From positions 1-39,027 of the forward strand of contig JANXMC010000096.1 of NCBI GenBank assembly GCA_025354825.1: 39,027 nucleotides of DNA, written 5' to 3'. Under the pieces are notes generated by a model. The model saw only the letters and a program-made list of their open reading frames with translations. It had not been told where the DNA came from and ran no database searches. The number at the start of each line of letters is the position of its first letter. Position 1 is the stretch's first letter. Below are positions 25,134 through 33,353 of this stretch, piece after piece. The position numbers and the translations under genes are program-made. Source of the DNA: Myxococcales bacterium (lineage in GTDB: Bacteria > Myxococcota_A > Polyangia > Polyangiales > Polyangiaceae).

Positions 25134-25903
25134 TGGCGCACAAGAAACGGATCATCCCGTGCCTCGACGTGCGGGCCGGCGTCGTCACCAAAGGGGTCGC
25201 ATTTCAAAATAACGTCGACCTCGGCGACCCCGCGCCATTGGCAAAGAAGTATTACGAAGAAGGGGCCGACGAGATTGTCATCTACGACATCACGGCGAGC
25301 CCCGAGAAGCGGCCACCCGACGCCCACACCATTGCGCGCATCGCGGCGGGAGTGTTCGTGCCGATAAGCGTTGGCGGCGGCATTTCGTCCTTCGCCGACG
25401 CCGCGCACACGATTAAGAGCGGCGCCGAAAAGGTGTCGCTCAACAGCATTGCGCCGAAGAAGCCCGAGCTGATTACCGAAATCAGCAACCACTTCGGCGT
25501 GCAGGCGGTCGTCCTCAGCATCGACGTCGCGCGCGATGCGTCGATGCCGAGCGGCTACCGCGTCTTCACCCACGGCGGTCGGACGGCGACAGCGCTCGAC
25601 GCTCTTGCGTGGGTGACGCGCGCGATCCCCCTCGGTGCCGGCGAGCTGTGCGTCAACAGCATCGACGAAGACGGCAAACGCGCGGGGTACGACCTCACGC
25701 TTCTCAAAATGCTACGCGCCGCCGTGCACGTTCCAATCATCGTCTCGGGCGGCGCCGGGACGATCGCCCATATGGACGAAGCGCTCCGGCTAGGCGCCGA
25801 CGCCGTGCTCGTCGCAAGCATCGTCCACTCGGGCGAGCACACCATCGCGGGGCTCAAGGCGGCGCTCAGCGCGCTTGGCCACGCGATGCGGATGGATTTC
25901 TAA
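25133..25903 (+). CDS. hisF: Imidazole glycerol phosphate synthase, cyclase subunit
   Basis: HisF (256 residues) is the TIM-barrel cyclase that uses ammonia from HisH to form imidazole glycerol phosphate and AICAR. The family start KKRIIPCLDVRAG holds the catalytic Asp12, and the second catalytic Asp is in VVLSIDVARD. Phosphate-binding loops VGGGISSF and VSGGAGTI are present, as is DITASPEKR. The loop usually read as TSIDRDG is NSIDEDGKRAGYDL here, a Thr-to-Asn change; enteric HisF proteins also have Asn around this position, so activity is expected. It is coupled to hisH by a one-base overlap. Confidence 0.96.
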   Translation: MAHKKRIIPCLDVRAGVVTKGVAFQNNVDLGDPAPLAKKYYEEGADEIVIYDITASPEKRPPDAHTIARIAAGVFVPISVGGGISSFADAAHTIKSGAEKVSLNSIAPKKPELITEISNHFGVQAVVLSIDVARDASMPSGYRVFTHGGRTATALDALAWVTRAIPLGAGELCVNSIDEDGKRAGYDLTLLKMLRAAVHVPIIVSGGAGTIAHMDEALRLGADAVLVASIVHSGEHTIAGLKAALSALGHAMRMDF

Positions 25904-25978
25904 TTCCTCGAGCCCAGCCACAAACAGCGCAATTCATGCGGTTCAAGGGCCTCTATCCTCACGGACGGAGGTCTCTCA

Positions 25979-26191
25979 ATGACAACAAGCGCAGCGTCGA
26001 GACCCGTAGGCACGGCCGGTGATTCTCAACTTGCCATGTACATTTCGGCCGCGCTCACGGCCGTCATCGCGCGGCGCAATACGTTCGACGACTCTCCCGA
26101 AACGGTCGAGCACATCGCCAAGCAGGCGGTCGCCATCGGGCGCGCCATCGCGCTCGAAGTCGCGCGCACGGAAACGGGCGACCAAAAATAA
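25979..26191 (+). CDS. Small hypothetical protein, 70 residues
   Basis: A 70-codon frame starts at an ATG with a good GGAGG ribosome-binding site seven bases upstream (25967-25971). The product (MTTSAASRPVGTAGDSQLAM onward) has one mostly helical region, YISAALTAVIARRNTFDD, and HIAKQAVAIGRAIALEVART. It has no signal peptide, Cys cluster or DNA-binding motif that I can see. It is probably a small soluble helical protein of unknown function. It lies between hisF and the envelope-protein gene and could be transcribed with either. Confidence 0.65.
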   Translation: MTTSAASRPVGTAGDSQLAMYISAALTAVIARRNTFDDSPETVEHIAKQAVAIGRAIALEVARTETGDQK

Positions 26192-26227
26192 AATGAAGGT
26201 ATCGGCGCGAGCCGACACTCGTTGGGC

Positions 26228-27520
26228 ATGACGTCGCTTCGTCCCCTTAATCGGCTGTTCTCTTTGCGCGTTTTCGCCCCGATCGTGTCGCTCGCGCTTG
26301 TCGCCGGATCGCTCGCCTTCGCGCGACCGGCGTCTGCCGACGACACAAAAACCGTCGTCGTCTCGCCCACGGGGTTGGAGCCCCGGTGCCTCGACGTGGG
26401 CGAGCTGCTGTTGGCCGTTCGTCGCGATACCGGCTTCGCGCCGCGCCTCGCAACGCCCGCGTCGCCCGCGCCCCCCGCGACGCCGAACATGCCGGTCGTG
26501 TGGGTCACGTCGACGGACGAAGGCGCGCCCCTCGTGCACATCGCGCGGGGCGGCGGAAACGACGTTCATCAAGCGCTCCCCGCGCCTTCGTGCGACGCCA
26601 CGACCGACGTCGTCGCGGCTTTCGTCGCGTCGACCCTCGCGCCGTTCGCGACCGCCGCGCCGCTCGCGACGGCGCCGGCGGAGGCCTCCCCCGACGCGCC
26701 CGCATCGCCGGAAACCTCGGCCCGCGCCGAGCTTCTCGCGGCGGCGCTCTACCCTCACCGCAATGGGCGCAACTGGCTCGGATGGTCTGTGGGCGGGCTG
26801 CTCATTCTCGAAGGTGGAATTTTCACCGGCCTCGGCGTCGCGATTAGGGGCACCGAGCCGCCGTCCGCCGCAGCCCTCACGATCGCCGGCGGAGGCACGA
26901 TGATCGGCGCCGGCATCGCAAGCTATGTCGTCTCCGACGACTACCAACGCACGACAGTGGGGGTCGGCATGTCGGCCGGGCTCGGTATCCTGGCGCTCGG
27001 CCTCGAGGGCGCTCGACAGCACGGCGGCAACCGCGACTTCGACGTCGTCCCCGGATCGCTCGCGCTCCTCGGCGCGGGGTCGCTCGGGTCGGCCCTCATG
27101 CTGACGATCGACGCGCGCGTGCACCCGCCCGTCGGCGAAGAGCGGCTCGCCCGCGCCTACGCGAAGCTTGCGACGCCCGCGCAGCGCAACACCATCTCGC
27201 CGCGCGAGCTCGCGGCCACCGAAGCCGAGTACCTCGACTCGGGCTCGCATCTCTCGCCGTGGCTGATGAACATGCCCAACCTCGTGACCGGCGCTGCCAT
27301 CACGGTGCTCGGCGCCGTGCGCCTCGGCCAGAGCCCTGACTCGTCGGGGGGGAAGCTCACGACCGTCTTTGGTGCGATCGATCTCGGCTTCTCGCTGCTC
27401 AACTGCTTCATCGACCCTTCGCCGGAGACCACTGCGTACAAGCGGGCGCTCAAGCGCCGCGGGCTCGAGGTCTCGGTCACGCCGACCGTTGGCGGCATCT
27501 CGGTCTCTGGACGCTTTTGA
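26228..27520 (+). CDS. Exported membrane-associated protein of unknown function
   Basis: This protein of about 430 residues has a signal peptide (FAPIVSLALVAGSLAFARP) ending near ASA-DD, a Pro/Ala-rich region, then several Gly/Ala-rich hydrophobic segments (WSVGGLLILEGGIFTGLGV, ALTIAGGGTMIGAGIASYVV, VGMSAGLGILALGLEGA) and a C-terminus VSVTPTVGGISVSGRF ending in Phe, as outer-membrane proteins often do. I do not recognise the family. Glycine-rich segments of this kind occur in many uncharacterised myxobacterial envelope proteins. It lies 43 bp before an ECF sigma factor gene in the same direction, so it may belong to that regulon. The ATG at 26228 was chosen because the signal peptide follows; a start two codons earlier is possible. 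Confidence 0.78.
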   Translation: MTSLRPLNRLFSLRVFAPIVSLALVAGSLAFARPASADDTKTVVVSPTGLEPRCLDVGELLLAVRRDTGFAPRLATPASPAPPATPNMPVVWVTSTDEGAPLVHIARGGGNDVHQALPAPSCDATTDVVAAFVASTLAPFATAAPLATAPAEASPDAPASPETSARAELLAAALYPHRNGRNWLGWSVGGLLILEGGIFTGLGVAIRGTEPPSAAALTIAGGGTMIGAGIASYVVSDDYQRTTVGVGMSAGLGILALGLEGARQHGGNRDFDVVPGSLALLGAGSLGSALMLTIDARVHPPVGEERLARAYAKLATPAQRNTISPRELAATEAEYLDSGSHLSPWLMNMPNLVTGAAITVLGAVRLGQSPDSSGGKLTTVFGAIDLGFSLLNCFIDPSPETTAYKRALKRRGLEVSVTPTVGGISVSGRF

Positions 27521-27563
27521 GGCGGTGCCGCCCGTGCGGTTTGCGCACGCGTCCTCTCGAACC

Positions 27564-28136
27564 ATGACTCCCAATGCCCCGCGCGATGCCGCCCCGCCCG
27601 AAGGCGCACGGGCCGCGGCGCCAAGCTTCGCCGACGTGTACGAGCAGCACTTCGACTACGTGCACCGCCTCGTCGTGCGTCTCGCGCTCTCGTCGGGGTC
27701 CGATCACGAAGACCTCGTTCAAGAGGTCTTCGCCGTTGTGCATGCGCGCCTTCACGCCTTCGAAGGGCGCGCGCTTCTCACGACGTGGCTCTTCCAAATT
27801 GCCTATCGCGTCGTCGGTGCACATATCCGAAAAGAGCGCGTCCGAAGGTTCGCTTTGCGGGCGTTCGCGCTCGAGCGTCACGACGACCACCAGCCGCCGA
27901 GCGCACCCGGTCGCATCGACGGCGGGCGCCGAGCGCGAGCTCTCGCGCAGGCCCTCGATGCACTGCCCATGAAGAAGCGGTCGGCCCTCGTCCTCTTCGA
28001 GATCGAGGGGTGGTCCTGCGCCGAAATCGCCGAAAAAATGGGGATTCCAGTCGATACGGTCTACACGCGGCTCCACCACGCCCGCGCCGAGTTGGCGAGG
28101 CGAGTCGCGCGCGCGCTGAAGGAGGAGACGCGTTGA
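27564..28136 (+). CDS. ECF-type RNA polymerase sigma factor
   Basis: This 190-residue protein is a group IV sigma-70 factor. Region 2 is visible as DVYEQHFDYVHRLVVRLAL, DHEDLVQEVFAVVHARLHAF and TTWLFQIAYRVVGAHIRKER. Region 4 is LPMKKRSALVLFEIEGWSCA followed by EIAEKMGIPVDTVYTRLHHA, a helix-turn-helix that reads the -35 element. The ATG at 27564 sits just before the first sigma helix; earlier in-frame starts lie inside the preceding gene. The stop codon overlaps the TTG start of the FecR-domain gene, so that protein is its likely regulator. The regulon may include the envelope protein encoded upstream. Confidence 0.94.
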   Translation: MTPNAPRDAAPPEGARAAAPSFADVYEQHFDYVHRLVVRLALSSGSDHEDLVQEVFAVVHARLHAFEGRALLTTWLFQIAYRVVGAHIRKERVRRFALRAFALERHDDHQPPSAPGRIDGGRRARALAQALDALPMKKRSALVLFEIEGWSCAEIAEKMGIPVDTVYTRLHHARAELARRVARALKEETR

Positions 28137-29419
28137 GCGACGACTTCGACGCCTTTCGCCGCGATCTCGTCGAAATCGCGAAGCCCGCCGCGCCTCGTCC
28201 CGGCGCGAAGGGGCGCGTGCGCGCGGCGCTCGCGCGTCGCTTCGAGGCGCAGGCGCGCTTCCGGGCGACCCTTGGCTACTTCGCAGCTGCCGCCGCCGCC
28301 GCGCTCCTCGTGCTCGGCATGGCGTACGTTCGGCGCGGCACCTCGGTGCCGTCCGTGGCACCACCGCGCGCGTCCGGTGACGTGACCGTCGCGTCGTTCG
28401 CGCCGAGTACGCCGTCCATCGACGCATCGCGCACGAACCTCGAGCTCGCGTCGGGCGCGCGCGTCGTCGTCCAGCCGGGCTCGACGCTCACGACGGAGAT
28501 CGACGCACCAATGGAGGGGCGCCTCGCGCTCGCCATGGGAGAGATCTTGTTTCACGCCGAGAAGCGCCCCGGGCGTCTGTTCGAGATCGCCGCGAACGAC
28601 GTGCGCATTCGCGTCGTGGGGGCGCTCTTCGGCGTGCGGAACGATTCGCGCGGCGTCGCCGTGAGCGTCTTCGATGGTGCGGTGACGGTGGGTCTCGGCG
28701 CCGCGTCCTTCGAGCTCACGGCGGGGAGCACGTGGCCTCTCGACGCGGCGCCCATCGTGCTTCGCGAGAGCGCGCTCGCGTGGGTGCGCGGCGCGAGAAA
28801 TACGCTCGCAACTACCGAGATCGCGCCCGCGCTGCCGCCGGCGTCCATGCGCCCTTCGCTGCGTGCACCGTCGGCGCCGTCTTCTTCCGCGTCGTCACCT
28901 TTGGTCTCACCGCAGGCCTCCGCGCAGGCCTACCGCGAGGCGAAAGAGCTCGAACGCGCGGGCGACTTCGATCGCGCGGCGAGCGCCTACGCGACCCTTG
29001 CGGCCGCCGGCGGAGAGCACGCGGAGGACGCGCAGTTCGCCCTCGGGAGGCTCGCCGCGAAGCGCTTCGAAGCCGGAGCCGCATCCGACGCGGAGCCTCT
29101 CGAAGCGTTCGGCCGCTACCGCGCGCGCTTTCCCAACGGCCGCTATGCCCGCGACGTCGACGTGCACGTGCTCGGCATCTTGGTCGCGCGAGGCGACTCT
29201 GTGCGTGCGCTCGACGCATGTGCGCGGTTTCTCGGCGCGCACTCCAACGATTCGCGCGCGTACCGCTTTCGCATCGCGCGCGCCTCCATCCTCGCGAATC
29301 GCGGCGCGCCCGGTGATTGCGCCGCAGCGCTTCGCGATCTCGCGGACGCGCGCAACGCGAACGGTGCCCAGGACGCGCAGCTCGAAGCGCCCATTCGTGC
29401 GCGGTGTGCGCCGCGCTGA
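28133..29419 (+). CDS. FecR-domain membrane protein with TPR-like C-terminus
   Basis: This protein of about 428 residues begins at a TTG (28133) that overlaps the sigma factor's stop codon and is preceded by GGAGGAG at 28121-28127. A short cytoplasmic N-terminus rich in Arg leads to one transmembrane helix (LGYFAAAAAAALLVLGMAYV). The FecR domain follows (LELASGARVVVQPGSTLTTE, ENDVRIRVVGALFGVRND-like segment at about 160-170, VSVFDGAVTVGLG), then a Ser/Pro-rich linker and a TPR-like tail (AQAYREAKELERAGDFDRAA, PNGRYARDVDVHVLGILV). FecR proteins transmit a periplasmic signal to a partner ECF sigma factor. The N-terminus lacks an obvious zinc-binding anti-sigma motif. Confidence 0.87.
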   Translation: MSDDFDAFRRDLVEIAKPAAPRPGAKGRVRAALARRFEAQARFRATLGYFAAAAAAALLVLGMAYVRRGTSVPSVAPPRASGDVTVASFAPSTPSIDASRTNLELASGARVVVQPGSTLTTEIDAPMEGRLALAMGEILFHAEKRPGRLFEIAANDVRIRVVGALFGVRNDSRGVAVSVFDGAVTVGLGAASFELTAGSTWPLDAAPIVLRESALAWVRGARNTLATTEIAPALPPASMRPSLRAPSAPSSSASSPLVSPQASAQAYREAKELERAGDFDRAASAYATLAAAGGEHAEDAQFALGRLAAKRFEAGAASDAEPLEAFGRYRARFPNGRYARDVDVHVLGILVARGDSVRALDACARFLGAHSNDSRAYRFRIARASILANRGAPGDCAAALRDLADARNANGAQDAQLEAPIRARCAPR

Positions 29420-29420
29420 G

Positions 29421-29874
29421 CGAGCTCCGGACACCTCGGCGCCGGCTGTTAGCGCCTCGCGCCAAGTCTCGTCCGACGCGCCGGCTGCAGCCGTGAGCAT
29501 TCCGTTCGAGGGGCACTACGACGCCGCCACGCACACGATGGCGTTCGCGTACGGCGAGCCCGCAGGTCTCACACCGCAGGCCGTTCCGAGCATCACACTC
29601 GAGTACGGCACCGGCGTGAACCACGTCTATTTCAAGACCGACAGTGTCGTGTGGAACAGCACCTCGCACAAGCTCACGGGGCAGGTGGGGGCGTTGAACG
29701 GCTACAAGCGTTCGGTGTCGTCGATCATCTCGGTCATCGACTTGGTGACGTCGTCGAGCATCATCATTGGCAATGGCACATGGAGCGCGAACCCGCTTCA
29801 GAGCTACGGCACCGTCAACGCGACGACGACGTCGGCGCTTTCGTGGGCGTTTGGAAGCCCCGCGGACGAGCGGT
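29421..29874 (+). pseudogene. Coding-like segment without a proper start, probable 3' gene remnant
   Basis: The plus-strand frame with codons starting at multiples of three has strong coding character (GC-rich third positions, balanced composition) from about 29421 to 29875. It reads SIPFEGHYDAATHTMAFAYG, VPSITLEYGTGVNHVYFKTD and SSIIIGNGTWSANPLQSYGT. It looks like part of a secreted beta-rich protein. There is no signal peptide, no good start (a GTG at 29493 lacks a ribosome-binding site) and no stop where the protein-like sequence ends. The frame runs on as Arg-rich nonsense to 30026 over the end of a reverse-strand gene. This is best explained as a fragment whose 5' part was lost. Confidence 0.45.
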
Positions 29875-30600
29875 CTAGCGCGACGAGGGGGTCGGCGCCG
29901 CGTCGTCGTCGTCGTCGGCGAAGGCGATTGGGTACTCGACGGTCACTTGGCCGCGGCGCGGCGGCGGGCGGAACGCCATGCTCATCATCGACTCGCGAAA
30001 GCACGTCGCGAGCGTCTCGTCGGTGAGAGTTCCCGCGTCGCCGAGGCTCGCCTCTTCGACGACGCCGCCGACCTTCTCGTCGCCGACGATCGTGAACTTC
30101 ATCACGATGCTTCCGTTCACATCGGTGCGCCCGGCGTCGTGACGCTGGTCGAGGAACGCCCCGTAGCACTCGCGCGCCATGGGGAAGAAGTCTTCGCGAA
30201 CACGTTCGCGGACGTACGCCGGGTCGACCCCGCCGTCGGACAGCTCGGGCATCGGTACATGGGCGGGCGAGGCCGCGCGGGCTTCTTTTTCGGCGGTGTC
30301 GTCGCTCGCCCACGCCTCGAAAATCTTGCGGCGCATCTCCTCGCGCACGCGCGCATCGTGCACCGTCTCGCGAAGCACGCCCGCGTCGGTGAACGCGCTG
30401 CCGTGGGCGCTGGCGTTCCCGGCGCCGTCGAAGGCACCACGCCGCGCGTTCGCGCCGAGGCTGTCGTCGTCGCTGCCATCCGTCGCAGAGGCCGCGTCCG
30501 CGCGCCGCGGGTCACGGCCCTGAAGCGACACGAAGGCCGCGGCCGCGATGGCGAGGGCGACGGCGACCAAGGCAACGACGCGCACCCGTGAAGTGGTCAT
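29875..30600 (-). CDS. AgmX/PglI C-terminal domain-like membrane protein
   Basis: This 241-residue protein has an N-terminal membrane anchor or signal (VVALVAVALAIAAAAFVSL), an Asp/Ala-rich linker, and a C-terminal domain resembling the AgmX/PglI C-terminal (TonB-like) domain of myxobacteria: REDFFPMARECYGAFLDQR, GSIVMKFTIVGDEKVGGVVE, LATCFRESMMSMAFRPPPRR, VEYPIAF. In Myxococcus such proteins are linked to gliding motility. Here only the domain similarity is seen, and many unrelated proteins share it. The stop codon at 29875-29877 overlaps the run-on end of the remnant on the other strand. Confidence 0.8.
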   Translation of the reverse strand: MTTSRVRVVALVAVALAIAAAAFVSLQGRDPRRADAASATDGSDDDSLGANARRGAFDGAGNASAHGSAFTDAGVLRETVHDARVREEMRRKIFEAWASDDTAEKEARAASPAHVPMPELSDGGVDPAYVRERVREDFFPMARECYGAFLDQRHDAGRTDVNGSIVMKFTIVGDEKVGGVVEEASLGDAGTLTDETLATCFRESMMSMAFRPPPRRGQVTVEYPIAFADDDDDAAPTPSSR

Positions 30601-30679
30601 TGGGGTGAGCGTAGGCGGCGCGTGTCATCGCCACGTCACCGCGCCAACACCTCTCTGTCTCGCGGCTTCTCGTGGCCCT

Positions 30680-31498
30680 TCAAATGGCAATGATCGGCGC
30701 GCTCGTGTCGGCCGGGACGACGCCGTCGACCGTGCTCTTGGGGAGCAGCCTTCGCGTCGGAACCGGACCGCCGCGGGAGCGCAGCGCGGCGACGAGGCCG
30801 CGTTGCGCGCGGTAGTCGGTCACGAGCGACGTCGCGATGAGCATCGCACCTGCCGCGATGTGCAACGCCGACGTGATGGGGCTCTTTTTTCGGTATCCCA
30901 GCGCGAAGGGCGCCGCGATGAACGCCGCCCCAATCACGTAATCGAGCGCCTCGTGAGCCTCGACGGGGAGCACGTGGGTCGGGCTCAAATGCGTGTCGCT
31001 CAGCGCGGTGCTCGCGGCGATTGCGCTGCCGAGTGTGATCGACGCAACGAGGGCGCCGGGGCTGTTCGCGAAGACCGCACCGCCGAGGGCGCTCGCGGCG
31101 GCCGCGTAGTCGACGACGGAATGCACGTCCTGCGGGACCGCGCGCGCCAGGGGAAAAAGGCCGAGTAGCGGCTTCGACGGCACCGGCTTCGCGGGGAAGC
31201 GGAGGCCGTGCTCGATGCGATCGAGCGTGGCGAGAAGCACGTGAAAGCGCGGGCGCGATTCGTCGCTCACGTGGGCCGCATCGCGTGCGAGGCGGCGCAC
31301 CACGCGAGCGAGCCCGGTGATCCCGATGTCGCTGGCCCCCTCGCCGCCAAGCTCGCGGTCGAGGTGCTGCAGCATCGTGCGCAGCGCGGAGAGCACGTAC
31401 GAAATGTCGCCGCTGTGGCGCGCGTGCTCGTGGCGGCTCAGCTCGTCCGACACGTTGAGCGCGTTGCGAATCTCTCGGCGAATCAGCTCTCGTTCCAT
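30680..31498 (-). CDS. Membrane protein with SPW-like repeated helical pairs
   Basis: This 272-residue protein has a soluble helical N-terminal half (MERELIRREIRNALNVSDEL) of about 105 residues and a membrane C-terminal half. The membrane part looks internally repeated: DVHSVVDYAAAASALGGAVF and FANSPGALVASITLG are echoed by AHEALDYVIGAAFIAAPFAL and YRKKSPITSALHIAAGAML. This resembles SPW-type membrane repeats. Function is unknown. It follows the ABC exporter gene by 59 bp in the same direction and may be co-transcribed with it. The ATG at 31498 is the first Met before coding-like sequence; the frame open upstream overlaps the exporter. Confidence 0.7.
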   Translation of the reverse strand: MERELIRREIRNALNVSDELSRHEHARHSGDISYVLSALRTMLQHLDRELGGEGASDIGITGLARVVRRLARDAAHVSDESRPRFHVLLATLDRIEHGLRFPAKPVPSKPLLGLFPLARAVPQDVHSVVDYAAAASALGGAVFANSPGALVASITLGSAIAASTALSDTHLSPTHVLPVEAHEALDYVIGAAFIAAPFALGYRKKSPITSALHIAAGAMLIATSLVTDYRAQRGLVAALRSRGGPVPTRRLLPKSTVDGVVPADTSAPIIAI

Positions 31499-31557
31499 GG
31501 CGTCGCTCCTCCCGCGTCTCTGCGTCGAAGAACCGTTGAGCAAGGCGAGTGCCGCGG

Positions 31558-33327
31558 TCACGCCGTGACGAACTGCCTCTCGACGAGGCGCCGGTAGAGC
31601 CCATCGGTTGCGACGAGCTCGCCGTGACGGCCACTCTGCACGACCTTCCCTTCGTCCATGACGAGAACGCGGTCGGCGTCGATGACCGTGGAGAGGCGGT
31701 GGGCGATGACGAGCGTCGTGCGCCCTTTGCTCAGGCGATCGAGCGCGTCTTTCACGAGGTGCTCGCTCTCGGCGTCGAGGGCGCTCGTGGCTTCGTCGAG
31801 AAGCAGAACGCGCGGATCCTTCAGCACGGCGCGCGCGATGGCGACGCGCTGGCGCTGCCCGCCGGAGAGCTGCACGCCGCGTTCGCCGACGAGCGTTTTG
31901 TAGCCGTCGGGAAACTTCATGATGAAATCGTGGGCGTTGGCCGCGATCGCCGCGGCGTGCAGCTCGTCGTCCGTCGCGCTCGCGCGGCCGTAGCGAATGT
32001 TGTCGGCGATGGTCGACGAAAAGAGAATTGGCTCTTGCGAGACCACGCCGATTTGGCGGCGTAACCAAGCCGGATCGAGCTCTTTCAGATGGTGCCCGTC
32101 GAGGGTGACCGTCCCCACGTCGGGGTCGTAAAGACGAATTAAAAGCGCTGCGATCGTCGATTTCCCAGCGCCGGACGACCCTACGAGGGCGACGACCTCG
32201 CCGCGGGCGACGGTGAAGGAGATGCCCCGAAGAACGTTCGCGTCCTTCCGAGTTGGGTAGCTGAACTCCACATTACGTAATTCGATATTCCCCTCGACCG
32301 CGGCGAGGGTGACGCCACCTGCGCCGGCGGGGGCCATTTCGGGCGTCCGATCGAGAAGCTCGAAAACGCGTTCGGCGGCGCCGAGGGCCTTCATGAAGTC
32401 CGCCCAGAGATCGCTGAGCCCGCCGAGGGAGATTGCGACGAGCAGCGTGTAGACGAGGAACGATGTGAGGTCGCCCACGGTCATCGCTTTGCGCGCGACG
32501 AGGTGCCCGCCATACCAAAGGACGAGCGCCGCCGCGCCGTAGGCCGCGAAGGAGGCGACGCCCATGAAGGACGCGGCCATCATGATGCGCCGCCGCGCGA
32601 GGGCGAACGCTTGATCGACGGCCGATGCATAGCGCGCCGATTCAGTCTTTTCGGCGGCGAAAGCCCGCACCGTGCGAATGCCGCCGAGCGCTTCGTCGGC
32701 CACTTCGCTCGAGCGGGCGAGGGCGTCTTGCACGTCGCGCGACAGCTTGCGAACGCGGCGACCGTAAGCGACGGCGCCGAGAGCAACGGGAGGGACGACG
32801 GCGAGCATCACGAGCGTAAGGCGCGGCGAGGTGTAGATGAGAAACCCGACGCCCCCGAGCACCGATGCGAGAAACCTCAGCGCCATCGAAATGTTCACGC
32901 TGACCGTGTTTTGAAGCACCGCCGTGTCGGACGCGAGGCGGTTCACAAGCTCGCCCGTGCGGCGTGAATCGAAGAACGCAATCTCCTGATCCATCAACGT
33001 CGCGAAGAGATTCGACCGCAGTCGCGCGACGACGCGCTCGCCCGACGTGGTGAAAAGGGCGTAGCGAAGCGAGGTCGCGACGGCTTGGATCGAGAAGGCG
33101 ACGACGAGAAAGAGGGCCGCCTGGTCGATGCGCGACGTGTCGGTGTGGTCGCTTGTGAGGGCGTCGTCGACGATGCGCCGAATCGCCTGCGGAAAGAGCA
33201 GCCCTGCGACGCTGCCAATGGCGAGGAAGATCGTGCCTAGGGTGAGGTTCTTCGATTCGGGGCGCGCGAGGGTGACGATGCGCGCGAAGGAGCCGCCGCC
33301 ACGGGCGCCTCCAGACGGGGGACTCAT
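31558..33327 (-). CDS. ABC exporter, fused membrane and ATPase domains (MsbA/lipid or drug type)
   Basis: This 589-residue half-transporter should dimerise to export a lipid, drug or peptide. The N-terminal domain has six transmembrane helices with the exporter pattern IAFFDSRRTGELVNRLASDT and SSEVADEALGGIRTVRAFAAE. The ATPase domain (about 345-589) has GSSGAGKST, Q-loop IGVVSQEPILF, LSGGQRQRVAIARA, VLLLDEATSALD and the His of VIAHRLSTV. The ATG at 33327 gives a normal family length. Motifs are complete. The substrate is unknown; the sequence is of the general MsbA/TAP-like type. It begins 26 bp after the MnmC-like gene and precedes a membrane-protein gene, all on the minus strand. Confidence 0.95.
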   Translation of the reverse strand: MSPPSGGARGGGSFARIVTLARPESKNLTLGTIFLAIGSVAGLLFPQAIRRIVDDALTSDHTDTSRIDQAALFLVVAFSIQAVATSLRYALFTTSGERVVARLRSNLFATLMDQEIAFFDSRRTGELVNRLASDTAVLQNTVSVNISMALRFLASVLGGVGFLIYTSPRLTLVMLAVVPPVALGAVAYGRRVRKLSRDVQDALARSSEVADEALGGIRTVRAFAAEKTESARYASAVDQAFALARRRIMMAASFMGVASFAAYGAAALVLWYGGHLVARKAMTVGDLTSFLVYTLLVAISLGGLSDLWADFMKALGAAERVFELLDRTPEMAPAGAGGVTLAAVEGNIELRNVEFSYPTRKDANVLRGISFTVARGEVVALVGSSGAGKSTIAALLIRLYDPDVGTVTLDGHHLKELDPAWLRRQIGVVSQEPILFSSTIADNIRYGRASATDDELHAAAIAANAHDFIMKFPDGYKTLVGERGVQLSGGQRQRVAIARAVLKDPRVLLLDEATSALDAESEHLVKDALDRLSKGRTTLVIAHRLSTVIDADRVLVMDEGKVVQSGRHGELVATDGLYRRLVERQFVTA

Positions 33328-33353
33328 GGGCGGAGCGTAGCCGCAGCGCGCGC

